From contig CAVGED010000015.1 of assembly GCA_963628035.1 (NCBI GenBank), positions 1 through 64,000 on the forward strand: a stretch of 64,000 bases of DNA, given 5' to 3'. Shown here one piece after another: positions 52,568-61,546 of this stretch. The DNA is from 14-2 sp963628035. GTDB lineage: Bacteria; Bacillota; Clostridia; Lachnospirales; Lachnospiraceae. The stretch's first letter is position 1; every line of letters begins with the position of its first letter. The translations under genes and the position numbers were made by a program. The notes beneath the pieces are model-generated. The model was not told the origin of the DNA. It saw only the letters and a list, made by a program, of their open reading frames with translations, and made no database searches.

Positions 52568-52597
52568 TTGCATGATGTGTCCATTATTTGATATAAT
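52568..52597 (+). promoter_or_regulatory. Promoter of the divergent AraC gene
   Basis: TTGCAT (52568-52573) and TATAAT (52592-52597) with an 18-bp spacer, 31 bp before the start codon. No convincing promoter for the GDPD operon was found in the A/T-rich stretch 52373-52567, which suggests an activator-dependent one. Confidence 0.75.
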
Positions 52598-52628
52598 GTT
52601 ACCAATTCATTTAGGAGGTTCCCATCCA

Positions 52629-53444
52629 ATGAACAAATTAGTTGACCGCTTCACCGTGAACCCCATCCCCACCACCGACATTGTCCCCGTCCGCGCCGGA
52701 TACCAGAAATGTGACCCCGGCTACGACTTCGGTCCGGTGACCCGCGACAGCTACACCATCCAATACGTGTTAAGCGGCTGCGGTACTGTATCCAAGGGAC
52801 AAGCCACATTTCCGGTACACGCTACGGAATGTTTCATCCTGCGTCCGGGTGAGACAATCCGCCTGACTGCTGACGTCTTAAATCCCTGGACCTATATATG
52901 GATTGGCTTTCGTTCTACGCTAGATCTCCCAGAGCTGCATAAGGAGGATGTGATACCAGGAAAAAGCCTGGAAAACCTATTTCTGGAGATTGCCAACTGC
53001 AACAAACCGGCCAACCGGCCCCTGGAACCGCTGTTACTCTCCTATCTCTGGGATCTGATCTTCCGCATGAGACAGATGAACGCCGGAAAGCACAACATCT
53101 ACAAGAATTCCGAAGCCTACGTAGAAAAGGCCTGCCAGCTCATCTCCAGCAACTATGCCACCATAGATGTCAATCACCTGGCAGCTCATCTTAAGCTGAG
53201 CCGCTGTTACTTAAGCCGCATTTTTAAGGAAGGAACCGGGATCTCCGTACAGTCATATCTTACCAACACACGGCTGCAGGCCGCCAGAAGTCTTCTGCTC
53301 TCCGGTTATACGGTATCCCAAGTCAGTAGCATGGTGGGCTACGCGGATATCGCCAGCTTCTCCAGAGCCTTTAAAGCGTATTATAAGTTTTCACCCCGGC
53401 AATATGTGCAGTTGGATTGGAAAGAAAACGAAGGAGATGGATAG
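52629..53444 (+). CDS. AraC-family regulator, probable activator of the glycan operon
   Basis: A 271-aa protein with an N-terminal cupin domain (about 20-110, YTIQYVLSGCGTVSKG and ECFILRPGE) and two AraC helix-turn-helices at the C-terminus (SRCYLSRIFKEGTGISVQSY, then FSRAFKAYYKFSPRQY). The ATG at 52629 has AGGAGG 10 nt before it. Its divergent position next to the GDPD operon is the classic layout for a local activator of sugar genes. Confidence 0.88.
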   Translation: MNKLVDRFTVNPIPTTDIVPVRAGYQKCDPGYDFGPVTRDSYTIQYVLSGCGTVSKGQATFPVHATECFILRPGETIRLTADVLNPWTYIWIGFRSTLDLPELHKEDVIPGKSLENLFLEIANCNKPANRPLEPLLLSYLWDLIFRMRQMNAGKHNIYKNSEAYVEKACQLISSNYATIDVNHLAAHLKLSRCYLSRIFKEGTGISVQSYLTNTRLQAARSLLLSGYTVSQVSSMVGYADIASFSRAFKAYYKFSPRQYVQLDWKENEGDG

Positions 53445-53499
53445 AAAAACAGAATTTTGAACACGTCCAAGATACGCATCTCTAACTATAATATAACAA

Positions 53500-53525
53500 G
53501 AGGCAGGGAATACTTTCCCTGCCTC
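53500..53525. terminator. Stem-loop between convergent AraC and DUF4340 genes
   Basis: GAGGCAGGGAA (53500-53510) and TTCCCTGCCTC (53515-53525) form a perfect 11-bp stem with a 4-nt loop. The following T-run is poor on both strands, but the position between convergent genes makes a bidirectional terminator likely. Confidence 0.7.
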
Positions 53526-53539
53526 ATACTGTAATAATA

Positions 53540-54196
53540 TTATTCCTCTACGCTTCCGCTATCCGCGGTATCTCCGGTGTCTTCAGCAGCACTTCCTCCA
53601 TCCGCGGTATCTCCGGTGTCTTCAGCAGCGCTTCCGTCATCCGAAGTATCCGTCTCCGGCTCTTCCGTCACATCCGCCACGCTCTTCTGGAATGCGGTAT
53701 AGATGGTACTGTCCACCAGATAGACGCTGTCATCGCCGCTAACCATTAGGTAATACTGGCTTGTCATACTGTTATACATGCCGATGGTGATGGTAAGCTC
53801 CTGATCTCTGCCTTTTAACCGGATCACATTCTGCGGCTCATCAAAGCCATACTCGCTGATGTCCTCCGGCGCTTCGAGCTTTTGGCCAGCTGTGATCGTC
53901 CCCACATTCGAGAGCATTGCGGTGATCGACGTCTGCTTGATGCTGACGGACTTATCGGCCTGGTAATACCAGGTATCGTCTTCTTTTATAAAAGTGATCT
54001 CTTCGCCGCTATTCTGATAAGAAAACTCTGTGACCTTATCCGCGGACATACCTGTCACCGTGATCTTTTCATCCTCTTCCTTCTGTGCCTCCTTCTCCTC
54101 CTGATGCTTGTTGAAGGCCTTCAGTCCGAAAAATGTCCCACAGAAAGCAACCAGGACTACGCACAGAATAATAAACTGCCTTTTCTGCTTCTTCAT
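53540..54196 (-). CDS. DUF4340-domain membrane-anchored protein
   Basis: A 218-aa protein with one N-terminal transmembrane helix (about 8-26) and a DUF4340 domain (about 45-175), the usual partner of Gld-like ABC transporters. The tail is acidic and contains two 13-aa repeats (GSAAEDTGDTAD followed by G or S), encoded by 39-bp direct repeats around 53561-53640. Its ATG overlaps the stop of the permease gene by one base (54196). Function is unknown. Confidence 0.82.
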   Translation of the reverse strand: MKKQKRQFIILCVVLVAFCGTFFGLKAFNKHQEEKEAQKEEDEKITVTGMSADKVTEFSYQNSGEEITFIKEDDTWYYQADKSVSIKQTSITAMLSNVGTITAGQKLEAPEDISEYGFDEPQNVIRLKGRDQELTITIGMYNSMTSQYYLMVSGDDSVYLVDSTIYTAFQKSVADVTEEPETDTSDDGSAAEDTGDTADGGSAAEDTGDTADSGSVEE

Positions 54197-56346
54197 TATC
54201 TCCGTCTCCTTCTCACCCAGATCACGATACCCGCTACCAGCAGGATCACAGGTATGATAATGGCTGCTGCCAGACCGCCCAGAACAATACCTGCCTGGTT
54301 GATGATCAGCTGGGAATTGTCATAGCTCTTCACCGGCACAACGCTGGTCACCTCACTGCCTGTGAATTGTGATACCACACCGGTAAACAGCGCCGCATTG
54401 TTTCCGTACACCATCTGGCTGGCGTTGTCTGAGAAGATGCTGTCACTGGAGAAAATATACAATTCTGTCGTCTGATTCTCCCCACTCTCGCTCTCCAAAG
54501 TCTTAGATACATAGAGTCCCAGGGCAAAGGGGCCGTCGATATCTCCTGCTTCCTTATCATAAGTCTCCATGCTCTCCACATTCACCTTGGAATAGGCTGA
54601 ATCGCTGGTGGACAACAACTCCTTATAGGTGACAGCAGAACCGGCATCCTCGCCGTCTCCATCTGTCTCATCCTGCTGCTCATACAGAAGTCCCCTCACA
54701 TACGGAAGGAATACGTATTCTCCGGAAATGTCGGAGGTTGCAGATGCATAGGATACTTTCGGAATCAGGTAAAACGGCATCTGATAATAAGCCGTCCGAT
54801 CCGTCTCCAGTACGACACCCTCTGCCATAGTCACACCGTAAGCCGCCAGCAGACTCTCGAAGTTGGGAAGCTTCTGCCCGTTATAGCCGGAAGCAATAAC
54901 TGCCTTCCCGCCTTTTTCCAGGTAAGCCAGCACCTTCTCCACATCATCCTGGGAGAAATCCTTGGCCGGTGCGTTGATGATGAGCGCCGCCGCATCCTCC
55001 GGGATCTCGTCTTTTTCCAGGAGATTCAGGGACTCCAGCGTCACATTCAGCTTGGCAATGGAATCCGTAAAGGTTCCGTTTAAGCTCTGTTCATCATGTC
55101 CGGTAAGCTGATAGATCACCGGCATATTCTCGCCCGTCACATAGGTGATGGCGCTGGTAAGCTGCCCCTCTGCATCATAGCCTGTCACCGTGCTTTGGTA
55201 TGTCGAATAATCAATCTCCGTCTCGTACAGATCGGAATAATCGATGACCTTCGCGCGTTTGCTGCCCTCCACGATCAGACTCTTCATGGTAACACTACTG
55301 TCGGTATAGTTCGTATAGAAGGAAGGCGACACTGCCGGATCCTTATATACGACCTTGATGTGCTTGGAGTAGCCGGCATACCGCTCCAAGGTCTTGCCTA
55401 CCGTGGCATCCTGCGATTTCTCGCTTGCCAGCACATAGATCGTGATATCTTCATCCAGGTTATCCAATACTTCTTTGGTGGCATCTGTGATGGAATACAG
55501 CTTCTGGGATGACATGTCGATGGCGCGTACCTCATCCGGCAGTTGCGCACCGATCAGGTTCACCACCACAACAGCCGCCAAAGCCACCGCGATAAAGCCT
55601 GTGCTGAACACGCCAGTCTTGATGCGCATGGTGCTCATGCTCCAGCGCCGCTTCTGGATTGCCTGCACGGTCAGGAACAAAAACAGCACGATCAGGGACA
55701 CATAATAGATCACGGACTGCACATCCAGAAAACCGCTCAGGAAATCATCCAGCGGACTTGTCAGGTCATAACAGCCTAATATCTTCGTCAACAGGTTTCC
55801 CGTAGAGGAAATGATGCCGGTGATACCGCTCATCATATAGCCCAAGAATAATGCGCCAAACGTCAGTACCGCAGCAATGACCTGGCTCTCGGTCAGAGCT
55901 GACAGAAATGTTCCGATGGCGATACAGGTCATTCCAAACAGCCAATATCCCAGAACCGCGGCGTAACACTCTCCGAAGGGAACCGTTCCAAAGGCGCTTA
56001 AAACGACAGGTGTCACACATATGACTGCAACCGTTATGGTAAATACTGCACCCATGGCCAGGTATTTTCCAATAACCACCTTACCCAGTGAGACCGGAGA
56101 GGTCAATATCAACTGATCCGTTTTATTCTTCCGCTCCTCCGCCAGCACACGCATCGTCAGAATTGGCACTGTGATCAGCAATATGAATGTGATGGCCGAC
56201 AACGTGTTGGCCAGCGTAGGATATCCATATGCAAGATTGTATACGTAAAAATAAAGTCCGAATACGCCTAACGTCACCGCCAGGAACAGCCAGCCGATCA
56301 CTGACTGGAACAAGGACTTGAATTCTCTCTTAAATATTGCCGCCAT
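54196..56346 (-). CDS. ABC-2 permease fused to a GldG-like extracytoplasmic domain
   Basis: A 716-aa protein. Residues about 1-240 hold six transmembrane helices of an ABC-2/NosY-type permease (GldF part). Another helix near 250 leads into a large external GldG/DUF4350-type domain (about 270-680), and a last helix (about 685-710) precedes a basic end. In Bacteroidetes GldF and GldG are separate; here they are one chain. With the ATPase next door it forms an exporter of unknown substrate. Confidence 0.85.
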   Translation of the reverse strand: MAAIFKREFKSLFQSVIGWLFLAVTLGVFGLYFYVYNLAYGYPTLANTLSAITFILLITVPILTMRVLAEERKNKTDQLILTSPVSLGKVVIGKYLAMGAVFTITVAVICVTPVVLSAFGTVPFGECYAAVLGYWLFGMTCIAIGTFLSALTESQVIAAVLTFGALFLGYMMSGITGIISSTGNLLTKILGCYDLTSPLDDFLSGFLDVQSVIYYVSLIVLFLFLTVQAIQKRRWSMSTMRIKTGVFSTGFIAVALAAVVVVNLIGAQLPDEVRAIDMSSQKLYSITDATKEVLDNLDEDITIYVLASEKSQDATVGKTLERYAGYSKHIKVVYKDPAVSPSFYTNYTDSSVTMKSLIVEGSKRAKVIDYSDLYETEIDYSTYQSTVTGYDAEGQLTSAITYVTGENMPVIYQLTGHDEQSLNGTFTDSIAKLNVTLESLNLLEKDEIPEDAAALIINAPAKDFSQDDVEKVLAYLEKGGKAVIASGYNGQKLPNFESLLAAYGVTMAEGVVLETDRTAYYQMPFYLIPKVSYASATSDISGEYVFLPYVRGLLYEQQDETDGDGEDAGSAVTYKELLSTSDSAYSKVNVESMETYDKEAGDIDGPFALGLYVSKTLESESGENQTTELYIFSSDSIFSDNASQMVYGNNAALFTGVVSQFTGSEVTSVVPVKSYDNSQLIINQAGIVLGGLAAAIIIPVILLVAGIVIWVRRRRR

Positions 56347-57410
56347 TAGTTATCGCCCCCTTTCTCATCCTCTGCATCGATATTTTCTATATGATCCGTT
56401 TCCTCCGAATCCGACTCTGAATCAACTTCCGGTTCCGTATCCGTTCCCGGCTCCGACTCGGCTTCCAGACCGGAATCCGACTCCTGTGTCAGCTTCAGGA
56501 ACACATCCTCCAGAGACTTCTTCTCTATACTCATGCCAAGGATCGGCTGCTTTGCCTCTGCCAACGCATAGAACAGCCGCTCTCTGGGATCGCTGTTCTT
56601 CTCGGCCGTAACCGTCACATGCACCGTTCCATCCTTTCCATCTGCTGTAACCGCATAGGAAGTGATCTCCCTGACCGCATCCAGCACCTGACAGATCCGC
56701 TTCTCGTCGCCCTTGATCTCCAGCTTGATCTCCGGCGCTCCCTCCATCCGCTGGCTCAGATTCTCCGTAGCATCGCTGGCTACCAGCTTTCCTTTGGAAA
56801 TAATAAAGATATGATCGCAGACCTCGCTGACTTCCGACAGGATATGGGAGCTTAAGATCACAGTGTGCTTTTTCCCAAGTTCCCTGATCAGATCCCGCAT
56901 CTCAATGATCTGCTTGGGATCCAGACCTACGGTAGGCTCGTCTAAGATGATCACCTCCGGATCGCCCAGGATTGCCTGTGCCAGCCCGACTCTCTGCTTG
57001 TAGCCCTTGGACAGATTGCGGATCAGGCGGCTCTCCATCTCCGTGATGCTGGTCATCTCCATGACCTTCTCCACCTGCTCCTTGCGCGCCTCTCTCTTGA
57101 TTTTCTTCAGCTCCGCCACGAAATTCAGATACTCAAGAACCGTCATCTCCTGGTACAGCGGCGGTATCTCCGGCAGGTAGCCAACACACCGCTTGGCCTC
57201 CTCCGGCTGCGCGAAGATATCGAAGCCGTTGATCTTCACCTCACCGGCAGTAGCGCCCAGATATCCGGTGATGATATTCATCGTAGTGGACTTTCCTGCG
57301 CCGTTTGGCCCCAAGAATCCATAGATTCTGCCTGGCTCCACGGTGAGACTCAGATCGTCCACCGCCACATGATCTCCGTACTTCTTCGTCAAATGACTTA
57401 TTTCGATCAC
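56346..57410 (-). CDS. ABC transporter ATPase, GldA/NatA type, with long acidic tail
   Basis: A 354-aa ATP-binding subunit. Walker A GPNGAGKST (about 35-43), signature NLSKGYKQRVGLAQ, and Walker B VIILDEPTVGLDP are intact. The final 45 residues are almost all Asp, Glu and Ser/Thr (from EESDSGLEAE on), an unusual addition with no known function. Start and stop overlap neighbours by one base (56346), so the three genes are translationally linked. Confidence 0.92.
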   Translation of the reverse strand: MIEISHLTKKYGDHVAVDDLSLTVEPGRIYGFLGPNGAGKSTTMNIITGYLGATAGEVKINGFDIFAQPEEAKRCVGYLPEIPPLYQEMTVLEYLNFVAELKKIKREARKEQVEKVMEMTSITEMESRLIRNLSKGYKQRVGLAQAILGDPEVIILDEPTVGLDPKQIIEMRDLIRELGKKHTVILSSHILSEVSEVCDHIFIISKGKLVASDATENLSQRMEGAPEIKLEIKGDEKRICQVLDAVREITSYAVTADGKDGTVHVTVTAEKNSDPRERLFYALAEAKQPILGMSIEKKSLEDVFLKLTQESDSGLEAESEPGTDTEPEVDSESDSEETDHIENIDAEDEKGGDN

Positions 57411-57497
57411 AAAAAATTCCTCCCTTTTTCATCGCATTTTTTTCATTCTAAAAATGAAATGTGATAAAAAACGGAAGGAATTGTGTTTTTTCTGTGT

Positions 57498-58856
57498 CTA
57501 TACCAGCTGTTTCTTCTTCCAGCCTCCCTGAAAATACCGGGCCGCCGCGATGACAAGCCCCACGAACCAGCCAATGGGATTCGCCCACATGATGATCATG
57601 CCGCCTGTCGCGTCCGCCAGCGCATAGGTCAAAAGCACTCTGGTACACAGATTTGCCAGGCTGCTGGTTAGAAACCACTTCATATCGGCAGCTCCCCGGA
57701 GCACGCCGTTACTGACGTTCATAAGGCCCATGACAAAATAGAACAGCGACACGATCCCCAGATATTCCGCCCCGATGGCAATGGCCTCCGCGCCCTTGTC
57801 AGAATCCATGAACAGCCCTACAAACTGCTCTCCGCAGAAGAAAAAGATAACTGCTATAAGGATTCCGATGCCTGCTGACATCATCAGACAGATGCGGTAA
57901 CCCTTGCCGATGCGCTCCGGCTTCCTGGCTCCCATATTCTGCGCCACATAGGTGGACATGGCGTTGCCTACCGCTACCATGGGAACAATGGCAATTCCGT
58001 CAATCTTGATGGCCGCCGTGTACCCGGCCAGGAACATGGAACCGAAGCGATTCACCGCCGCCTGTATCAGCAGCATACCCACAGATACGATGGACTGCTG
58101 AATAATGGTGGGTATGGCAACTGTTATCATATTTTTCAGCATATGCGCATCGTAGCGTACATACCGCTCCGTCTTGATTCCCCTGAGCTTAATCATCAAA
58201 AATACAAAGGACAGCACCGCCGAAATTCCCTGGGCGATCAGCGTCGCCCATGCCACACCGGCCACCCCCATTTGAAGCCCTGCCACAAAGTAGATATCCA
58301 GTCCGATATTCAATAAGGAGGAAAAGATCAAAAATATCAGCGGCTTCACGGAATCCCCCAGTGCATTGAAAATGGCTGAGAATGCATTGTATAAAAACAA
58401 AAATACAAATCCGTAGAAATAGATCTGCAGATAAGTCACCGCATCTGCAAATATATTCTCCGGCGTACCCATCAGTCCAAGCAGCCCCCGGTTGATTGCC
58501 ATCCCGATAAGGCTTAAGATCAGACTGAATCCCAGGATGGAAATCAGGGCTGTGGAGATAGCCGTCTTCATTTCTTCCAGCTTCCTTGCACCGTATAGCT
58601 GGGATATGACAACCGAGCAACCTATACCGGTGCCGACTGCGATCATCACGAAAAGCATCGTGACGGAGGTGGATGCTCCCACCGCCGCCAGGGCGTCGGA
58701 ACCCACCACGTTTCCCACTACGATGGAATCAATGATATTATAAAATTGTTGAAACAGATTCCCCACTACCATGGGGATTGTAAAAAGGATCAGGGGCTTC
58801 ACCGGATTTCCTACGGTCATGCTGGCCCTGCTGCTCTTTTGTTCTTGCTCGGACAT
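57498..58856 (-). CDS. MATE-family efflux transporter
   Basis: A 452-aa protein with 12 transmembrane helices of the MATE family (PLILFTIPMVVGNLFQQFYN at the N-terminus, SIVVGNVVGSDALAAVGAS next). It probably exports a drug or metabolite using Na+ or H+. The ATG at 58856 is well placed before the first helix. The gap to the ABC gene (57411-57497) holds only a weak A/T-rich hairpin. Confidence 0.92.
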   Translation of the reverse strand: MSEQEQKSSRASMTVGNPVKPLILFTIPMVVGNLFQQFYNIIDSIVVGNVVGSDALAAVGASTSVTMLFVMIAVGTGIGCSVVISQLYGARKLEEMKTAISTALISILGFSLILSLIGMAINRGLLGLMGTPENIFADAVTYLQIYFYGFVFLFLYNAFSAIFNALGDSVKPLIFLIFSSLLNIGLDIYFVAGLQMGVAGVAWATLIAQGISAVLSFVFLMIKLRGIKTERYVRYDAHMLKNMITVAIPTIIQQSIVSVGMLLIQAAVNRFGSMFLAGYTAAIKIDGIAIVPMVAVGNAMSTYVAQNMGARKPERIGKGYRICLMMSAGIGILIAVIFFFCGEQFVGLFMDSDKGAEAIAIGAEYLGIVSLFYFVMGLMNVSNGVLRGAADMKWFLTSSLANLCTRVLLTYALADATGGMIIMWANPIGWFVGLVIAAARYFQGGWKKKQLV

Positions 58857-58975
58857 TGCTGTTTACCTCTGCGCTTTTAATTTCTTTTCTTAATTCTTTG
58901 CATGTCGGCGAAAAAGCCGTTCAAGAGATTATGGTAACACAGGCGCCCCAAAAATACAAATGCTAATTTCTTATA

Positions 58976-59133
58976 ATAGTTCAGCCCACGCCATTCGCAA
59001 AGGAACCTTCGGTTCTTTCTCGCTGCTTCGCAGCTAACTTTGCTCATAAACGGGCGTTCCCTCAGACCGAAAGTAGTCCGCTAAATTCGTGCAAGCACGA
59101 TTTATCGTCCTGCTATCGGTCTGGCTGAACTAT
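58976..59133. repeat. 158-bp structured element with 11-bp inverted ends (long form of the dispersed repeat)
   Basis: ATAGTTCAGCC (58976-58986) and GGCTGAACTAT (59123-59133) are the inverted ends. Inside are nested stems: GCAAAG/CTTTGC (58997-59002, 59038-59043), GGAACC/GGTTC, GCTGC-TTC-GCAGC (59022-59034), CAGACCGA/TCGGTCTG (59063-59070, 59116-59123) and CGTGC-AA-GCACG (59088-59099). The short copies at 15908 and 28285 keep both ends and the CGCC...CG junction but lack the middle. It could be a MITE-like element or a structured RNA. It lies between the MATE promoter region and htpG. Confidence 0.8.
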
Positions 59134-59191
59134 TTTATAAACTTTTAATATTTTCAGTTTTCCTTTATTTTCCGCACTTTTTCGAGCCTTG

Positions 59192-59218
59192 TTAGCACTC
59201 GCTTTGAAAGAGTGCTAA
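59192..59218 (+). promoter_or_regulatory. CIRCE element (HrcA operator)
   Basis: TTAGCACTC (59192-59200), nine bases, GAGTGCTAA (59210-59218): a perfect match to the CIRCE consensus. It lies 7 bp upstream of the htpG -35, so HrcA probably represses htpG. Confidence 0.95.
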
Positions 59219-59225
59219 TTTTCTA

Positions 59226-59254
59226 TTGACTTTTTTAACGGACAGTATTAAAAT
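59226..59254 (+). promoter_or_regulatory. Sigma-A promoter of htpG
   Basis: TTGACT (59226-59231) and TAAAAT (59249-59254) with a 17-bp spacer, just after the CIRCE element and 72 bp before the start codon. Confidence 0.85.
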
Positions 59255-59326
59255 TCTTAACAGAATGCAGAGGCTCTTACATACTGTCCTCTGTCACCAA
59301 TATATCAATAAAGGAGTGTATGCGAT

Positions 59327-61444
59327 ATGAGTAACAAACATGGAAGTCTTTCCATTAACAGCGACAATATTTTTCCGATTATAAAGAAATGGCTGTATTC
59401 CGACCACGATATCTTCTATCGTGAGCTGGTATCCAACGGCTGCGACGCCATCACCAAGCTGAAGAAGCTGGATCTGATGGGCGAATATACCCTGCCGGAC
59501 GGCTATGAGCCCAAGATACAGATCGTGGTAAATCCTGAGGACAAGACCATCAAGATCAGCGATAACGGTCTTGGCATGACCGCGGATGAGGTTGAGGAAT
59601 ACATCAACCAGATCGCCTTCTCCGGCGCCACGGATTTTCTGGAGAAATACAAGGATAAGGCCAGCGAGGAACAGATCATCGGCCATTTCGGTCTGGGCTT
59701 CTATTCTGCCTTCATGGTAGCAGACGAAGTTCATATTGATACGCTGTCCTACCGGGAAGGTGCCACCCCGGTACATTGGGAATGCGACGGCGGCACGGAA
59801 TTCGATATGACCGACGGCACGAAGGATAGCGTCGGCACCGAGATCACACTGTTTTTAAATGAGGACTGTGTGGAATTTGCCAACGAATACAAGGCCAGAG
59901 AGGTTCTGCAGAAATACTGCTCCTTCATGCCTACCCCGATCTTCCTGTCCAAGGCCAACGCCGAGACAGAATATGAGACGATTCCTGCCGAGGAAGTCAC
60001 CGAGAAGGATACAGTTGTTGAGCACATCACCGAAGAGGCCAAGTACGAAGAGAAGGAAAAAGAAGACGGCACCAAGGAGCAGGTTGAGGTCTCCCCGAAG
60101 AAGGAGAAGGCCAAGATTGTAAAGCGCCCGGTTCCGTTAAACGATACCAACCCGCTGTGGGCAAAGCACCCCAACGAATGCACCGATGAGGAGTACAAGG
60201 CCTTCTACCGTAAGGTGTTTATGGATTACAAGGAGCCCTTGTTCTGGATCCATCTGAACATGGACTATCCCTTCAACTTAAAGGGAATCCTCTACTTCCC
60301 GAAGATCAATACGGAGTACGATTCCATCGAAGGAACCATCAAGCTGTACAACAACCAGGTGTTTATCGCAGATAACATCAAGGAGGTTATCCCGGAATTT
60401 CTGATGCTCTTAAAGGGCGTTATTGACTGTCCGGATCTGCCGTTAAATGTCTCCAGAAGCGCTCTGCAGAACGATGGCTTTGTGAAGAAGATCTCCGACT
60501 ACATTACCAAGAAGGTAGCAGACAAGCTCATCGGCATGTGCAAGACCGACAAGGAATCCTATGAGAAATACTGGGATGACATCAGCCCCTTCATCAAGTA
60601 CGGCTGCTTAAAAGATGAGAAGTTCTGTGACAAGATGAACGATTACATCCTGTTCAAGAACTTAGACAGCAAGTATCTGACACTGCCGGAGCTTCTGAAG
60701 AAGGAAGAAGAAAAAGCTGCGGAAACCGCGGTAGACGAGAATGGCAATCCGGTGGATGCAGAGGTTGTTGAAGATAGCAAGGATGCTTCAGCTGATACTG
60801 CTGACAGCGATGCGGATACTGCAGAGAATGAAGAAAAGGATACCAGAAAGACCGTTTACTATGTAACGGACTTACAGCAGCAGAGCCAGTATATCAACAT
60901 GTTCAAGGAACAGAATATGGACGCTGTCATCCTGGATCACAACATTGACACCTCCTTCATCACACAGTTGGAGCGCCGGAACGAGCACTATCGTTTCCAG
61001 CGGATCGATGCTGATGTAAATGAATCCATGAAGGAAGAAGGCTCCGAAGAGGAGTTGAAGGAAGCTACCGACACGCTGACGGATACCTTCAAGAAAGCCC
61101 TTGGACGCGACAACCTGAATGTGAAGGTGGAGAAGCTGAAGAATGCCAATATCTCCTCCGTCATCACCCTCTCCGAGGAAGGCCGTCGTATGCAGGATAT
61201 GATGAAGATGTACGGCATGGCCGGTATGGATCCGTCCATGTTCGGCGGTGACAGCACGCTGACACTGAATGCCAACAATGCCCTGGTGAAGTACATTCTG
61301 GAGCATAAGGATTCCGAGCATGTACCCATGTTCTGCCAGCAGTTGTATGACCTGGCACTGATCTCCAATCACCCGCTGACGCCGGATGAGATGAGCAAAT
61401 TTATCGCCAGAAGCAATGAGATAATGATGCTGCTTGCGAAGTAA
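59327..61444 (+). CDS. htpG: Hsp90-family chaperone HtpG
   Basis: A 705-aa Hsp90. The N-terminal GHKL ATPase has ELVSNGCDAITK, DNGLGMT and GHFGLGFYSAFMVAD. The middle domain (NVSRSALQND, catalytic Arg region) and a C-terminal dimerisation domain follow. Two inserts rich in charge are visible: EEKEKEDGTKEQVEVSPKKE near 240, and an acidic Asp/Glu/Ala stretch near 470-505. The ATG follows AAAGGAGTGTATGCGAT. Control by CIRCE is expected. Confidence 0.96.
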   Translation: MSNKHGSLSINSDNIFPIIKKWLYSDHDIFYRELVSNGCDAITKLKKLDLMGEYTLPDGYEPKIQIVVNPEDKTIKISDNGLGMTADEVEEYINQIAFSGATDFLEKYKDKASEEQIIGHFGLGFYSAFMVADEVHIDTLSYREGATPVHWECDGGTEFDMTDGTKDSVGTEITLFLNEDCVEFANEYKAREVLQKYCSFMPTPIFLSKANAETEYETIPAEEVTEKDTVVEHITEEAKYEEKEKEDGTKEQVEVSPKKEKAKIVKRPVPLNDTNPLWAKHPNECTDEEYKAFYRKVFMDYKEPLFWIHLNMDYPFNLKGILYFPKINTEYDSIEGTIKLYNNQVFIADNIKEVIPEFLMLLKGVIDCPDLPLNVSRSALQNDGFVKKISDYITKKVADKLIGMCKTDKESYEKYWDDISPFIKYGCLKDEKFCDKMNDYILFKNLDSKYLTLPELLKKEEEKAAETAVDENGNPVDAEVVEDSKDASADTADSDADTAENEEKDTRKTVYYVTDLQQQSQYINMFKEQNMDAVILDHNIDTSFITQLERRNEHYRFQRIDADVNESMKEEGSEEELKEATDTLTDTFKKALGRDNLNVKVEKLKNANISSVITLSEEGRRMQDMMKMYGMAGMDPSMFGGDSTLTLNANNALVKYILEHKDSEHVPMFCQQLYDLALISNHPLTPDEMSKFIARSNEIMMLLAK

Positions 61445-61448
61445 GAAT

Positions 61449-61487
61449 ACAGCTCAGTCAGACCGGAAATGGGTGTGTGCTGAACTG
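61449..61487. repeat. Degenerate copy of the dispersed repeat after htpG
   Basis: Read on the minus strand it begins CAGTTCAGC, contains CCATT and GGTCTG, and ends CTGAGCTG, following the pattern of the copy at 28285-28323 with several changes. Its arms pair imperfectly. It lies between the htpG stop and the terminator. Confidence 0.55.
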
Positions 61488-61495
61488 TTACGTAA

Positions 61496-61533
61496 AAAAG
61501 CCGGGAGGTTCATCTCTGAATCTCCCGGCTTTT
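61496..61533. terminator. Bidirectional intrinsic terminator
   Basis: AAAAGCCGGGAG (61496-61507) and CTCCCGGCTTTT (61522-61533) form a 12-bp stem with A and T ends. It separates convergent htpG and the parvulin-type gene. Confidence 0.92.
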
Positions 61534-61546
61534 CTACGTCATTTTC

